Made by a program: the position numbers and the translations under genes | The notes under the pieces: model-generated | The model's database searches: none | What the model was told of the DNA's origin: nothing | Seen by the model: only the letters and a program-made list of their open reading frames with translations | Source: Alphaproteobacteria bacterium | GTDB taxonomy: Bacteria; Pseudomonadota; Alphaproteobacteria; CACIAM-22H2 | DNA length: 10,709 bases | Assembly: GCA_947500965.1 (NCBI GenBank) | Contig: CANMWW010000030.1 | Coordinates: forward strand, 1-10,709 | Direction: 5' to 3' | In this document: positions 8,695 through 10,709 of the stretch, in pieces | How positions within the stretch are numbered: the stretch's first letter is position 1 | Layout of the letters: the number at the start of each line of letters is the position of its first letter

Positions 8695-9933
8695 ATGGCA
8701 CCCGACCTTGCCGCCTGCGAGGGGCTCGACCGCGCGGACCCGCTCGCCTTCCATCGCGAGGCCTTCGCGCTGCCCGCGGGCATGGTCTACCTCGACGGCA
8801 ACTCGCTGGGCGCCCTGCCCCGCGCCACCGCCGCGCGCGTCGCCGACTGCGTGCGGCGCGAATGGGGCGAGGACCTGATCACCAGCTGGAACCGCGCGGA
8901 CTGGATCGGCCTGCCGCGGCGCGTGGGCGACAAGATCGCGCGCCTCGTCGGCGCCGGGCCCGGCGAGGTCGTGGTCGCGGACTCGACCTCGATCAACGTC
9001 TTCAAGGTCCTGTCCGCGGCGCTCGCCCTGCGCCCGGGCCGCAGGACGATCCTCTCCGACACCGGCAACTTCCCGACCGACCTCTACATGGCCCAGGGCC
9101 TCGCGCGCCTGCTCGACGCCGGGCACCGCCTGCGCCTCGTCGCGCCGGAGGAGGTCGCCGGGGCGATCGACGCGGACACCGCGGTCGTGATGCTGACCGA
9201 GGTCGACTACCGCACGGGCCGCCGCCACGACATGCGCGCGCTGACCGCCGCGGCGCATCGCGCGGGCGCGCTGGCGATCTGGGACCTCGCGCATTCCGCG
9301 GGCGCGATGCCGGTCGACCTCGCGGGCTGCGAGGCCGATTTCGCGGTGGGCTGCGGCTACAAGTTCCTCAATGGCGGGCCGGGCGCGCCGGCCTTCCTCC
9401 ATGTCGCGCGGCGCCACCAGGAAGGCTTCGCGCAGCCGCTCTCGGGGTGGCTCGGCCACGACGCGCCCTTCGCCTTCGAGGCCGGCTACCGCCCCGCCGC
9501 CGGCATCGGGCGCTATGCCTGCGGCACGCCACCGGTGCTGTCGATGGTCGCGCTGGAATGCGGCGTCGACACGGTGCTCGCCGCCGACATGGCGGCGCTG
9601 CGCGCGAAGTCGATGCGGCTGGGCGACCTCTTCGTCGAGCTGGTCGAGGCGCGCTGCGCCGGCCATGGCGTCGCGCTGGCCTGCCCGCGCGACGCCGCGG
9701 AGCGCGGCAGCCAGGTCAGCTTCTCGCATCCCGACGGCTACGCGATCGTGCAGGCGCTGGTCGCGCGCGGCGTCGTCGGCGACTTCCGCGCGCCCGACGT
9801 CATGCGCTTCGGCCTCGCGCCGCTCTACCTGCGATACGCCGACATCTGGCGCGCCGTGGACGAGCTGGCGCGCGTCCTGTCCACGCGCGCGCACGACGAC
9901 CCGCGCTTCCGCCGCCGCGCAGCGGTGACCTGA
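8695..9933 (+). CDS. kynU: Kynureninase
   Basis: This 412-residue fold-type I PLP enzyme cleaves L-kynurenine to anthranilate and alanine (or 3-hydroxykynurenine to 3-hydroxyanthranilate) in tryptophan breakdown. Family motifs are YLDGNSLGALPR near the N-terminus, ADSTSINVFKVL, DTGNFPTDLYMAQGL, LTEVDYRTGRRHD, WDLAHSAGA with Asp197 and His200 for the cofactor, and GCGYKFLNGGPGAP with Tyr222 and the Schiff-base Lys223. These are followed by PLSGWLGH and the C-terminal MRFGLAPLYLRY. Length is normal for bacterial KynU. The start follows a perfect AAGGAGG, and the region upstream to 8561 is shared with the divergent D-amino-acid lyase. Tryptophan dioxygenase (kynA) and kynurenine formamidase (kynB), often next to kynU, are not in the window, so the pathway partners must lie elsewhere. 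The next gene, 77 bases downstream on the same strand, is an M20 peptidase. Confidence 0.96.
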   Translation: MAPDLAACEGLDRADPLAFHREAFALPAGMVYLDGNSLGALPRATAARVADCVRREWGEDLITSWNRADWIGLPRRVGDKIARLVGAGPGEVVVADSTSINVFKVLSAALALRPGRRTILSDTGNFPTDLYMAQGLARLLDAGHRLRLVAPEEVAGAIDADTAVVMLTEVDYRTGRRHDMRALTAAAHRAGALAIWDLAHSAGAMPVDLAGCEADFAVGCGYKFLNGGPGAPAFLHVARRHQEGFAQPLSGWLGHDAPFAFEAGYRPAAGIGRYACGTPPVLSMVALECGVDTVLAADMAALRAKSMRLGDLFVELVEARCAGHGVALACPRDAAERGSQVSFSHPDGYAIVQALVARGVVGDFRAPDVMRFGLAPLYLRYADIWRAVDELARVLSTRAHDDPRFRRRAAVT

Positions 9934-9939
9934 GCCGCG

Positions 9940-10000
9940 GCGCGCTTGCCGCCCCGCCGCGCGCGGGTCCATTGTCGCGGGCGAGCGCAGGCAAGCGCGC
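9940..10000. repeat. Perfect 11-bp inverted repeat flanking the M20 peptidase leader
   Basis: GCGCGCTTGCC (9940-9950) and GGCAAGCGCGC (9990-10000) are exact reverse complements separated by 39 bases. The left arm begins 6 bases after the kynU stop; the right arm touches the GGGAGA ribosome binding site (10001-10006) of the next gene. It could be a long-loop hairpin (attenuator or terminator) or a pair of operator half-sites. Both arms contain the CAAGC/GCTTG core of the dyad at 8612-8627. Confidence 0.5.
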
Positions 10001-10010
10001 GGGAGAAGCC

Positions 10011-10709
10011 ATGAACGACGCCAGCGGTTCCAACATCCCCGTCCTCGACGCCGAGGAGATCCTCGCCGGCATCCGCCGCTGGGTGGAGATCGAGTCCCCC
10101 AGCCACGACGCCGCGGCGGTGAACCGCCTCGTCGACACGGTCGAGGGCGACCTGCGCCGCATCGGCGCGAAGGTGATGCGCACGCCCTGGCGCGACGGCT
10201 TCGGCGACGTGCTCGAGGCGCATTCGCCGTGGGGCGACGAGGCCGAGAAGGGGATCCTGGTCCTCGGCCATCTCGACACGGTCCACCCGATCGGCGCGCT
10301 GGAGACGACGCACAGGTTCCGCCGCGAGGGCGACAAGGTCTTCGGCCCGGGCATCTACGACATGAAGGCCGGCAGCTTCATGGGCTTCTACGCGATGCAG
10401 CACTTCGTGCGCACGGGCCGCACGACGCCGCTGCCGGTGCGCATCATGTACATCCCCGAGGAGGAGGTCGGCAGCCCGACCAGCCGCGCGCGCATCGAGG
10501 CCGCCGCGCGCAACGCCAAGTACGTGCTGGTGCTCGAGCCCGCGCGCGACGGCAACAAGTGCGTGACCGCGCGCAAGGGCGTCGGGCGCTTCGTGATGCG
10601 CGTCACCGGCAAGGCCGCGCATTCCGGCGCGCGGCACGAGGACGGGCGCAGCGCCATCCGCGAGGCCGCGCGGCAGATCCTCGAGATCGAGTCGATGACC
10701 GACTACGCG
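10011..10709 (+). CDS. M20 family metallopeptidase, carboxypeptidase G2 / ArgE-like (3' partial)
   Basis: The first 233 codons are present; the gene runs off the right edge without a stop. Metal-site motifs of the M20 di-zinc family are in order: GHLDTVHP with His87 and Asp89, GPGIYDMKAG with bridging Asp117, PEEEVGS with catalytic Glu151 and ligand Glu152, and VLEP with ligand Glu176. The start of the dimerisation/lid domain, TARKGVGRF...GKAAHSG with His204, follows. The GPGIYDMK and EEVGS wording is closest to carboxypeptidase G2-like glutamate carboxypeptidases. Members remove C-terminal glutamate from folates or split N-acyl amino acids; the substrate here is unknown. The ATG has GGGAGA four bases upstream. 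It lies on the same strand as kynU, with a 77-base gap holding an inverted repeat. The final His ligand and C-terminus lie outside the window. Confidence 0.9.
   Translation, partial: MNDASGSNIPVLDAEEILAGIRRWVEIESPSHDAAAVNRLVDTVEGDLRRIGAKVMRTPWRDGFGDVLEAHSPWGDEAEKGILVLGHLDTVHPIGALETTHRFRREGDKVFGPGIYDMKAGSFMGFYAMQHFVRTGRTTPLPVRIMYIPEEEVGSPTSRARIEAAARNAKYVLVLEPARDGNKCVTARKGVGRFVMRVTGKAAHSGARHEDGRSAIREAARQILEIESMTDYA

Noticed and set aside
8551..9972. Minus-strand open frame opposite kynureninase.
   Set aside because: The plus strand encodes an intact KynU with a perfect ribosome binding site; the reverse frame has no family motif.

Overview
The window is a gene-dense, very GC-rich stretch (roughly 70% or more by eye) with short gaps, several divergent or convergent gene pairs and overlapping start/stop codons. 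Codon usage, the aspartate/prephenate-type aminotransferase and the uvrB-sirtuin pair suggest an alphaproteobacterium. This is an inference from protein style; no rRNA or other marker gene is present. I see no mobile element, tRNA, rRNA or CRISPR array, and no stretch over 300 bases lacks a gene.

Layout. (1) From the left edge, + strand: the 3' part of an exported ExeM/NucH-like endonuclease/exonuclease/phosphatase-fold nuclease ending in a PEP-CTERM-like tail. It has no stop codon where expected, and its frame stays open across the whole convergent sirtuin gene to 2537. (2) Minus strand: uvrB (nucleotide excision repair) followed by a CobB-like class III sirtuin, joined by an ATGA overlap. 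(3) Plus strand, divergent from uvrB: an isochorismatase-family cysteine hydrolase and a GNAT acetyltransferase joined by a GTGA overlap, then a class I aminotransferase with its own leader and a strong leader hairpin. (4) Minus strand, convergent with the aminotransferase: a PLP- and metal-dependent DSD1-type D-amino-acid lyase or dehydratase. (5) Plus strand, divergent from it: kynureninase, then the first 233 codons of an M20 (carboxypeptidase G2-like) peptidase that leaves the window.

How the genes may work together. uvrB and the sirtuin are almost certainly co-transcribed. The right half is an amino-acid metabolism cluster: aminotransferase, D-amino-acid lyase, kynureninase and metallopeptidase. 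Kynureninase and the D-amino-acid lyase share a 134-bp divergent promoter region that holds a CAAGC-N6-GCTTG dyad. A perfect 11-bp inverted repeat containing the same CAAGC/GCTTG core flanks the leader of the peptidase gene and touches its ribosome binding site. Most genes are ordinary families. The items most worth a second look are the missing stop codon of the nuclease, these inverted repeats, and the kynureninase / D-amino-acid enzyme / peptidase grouping.
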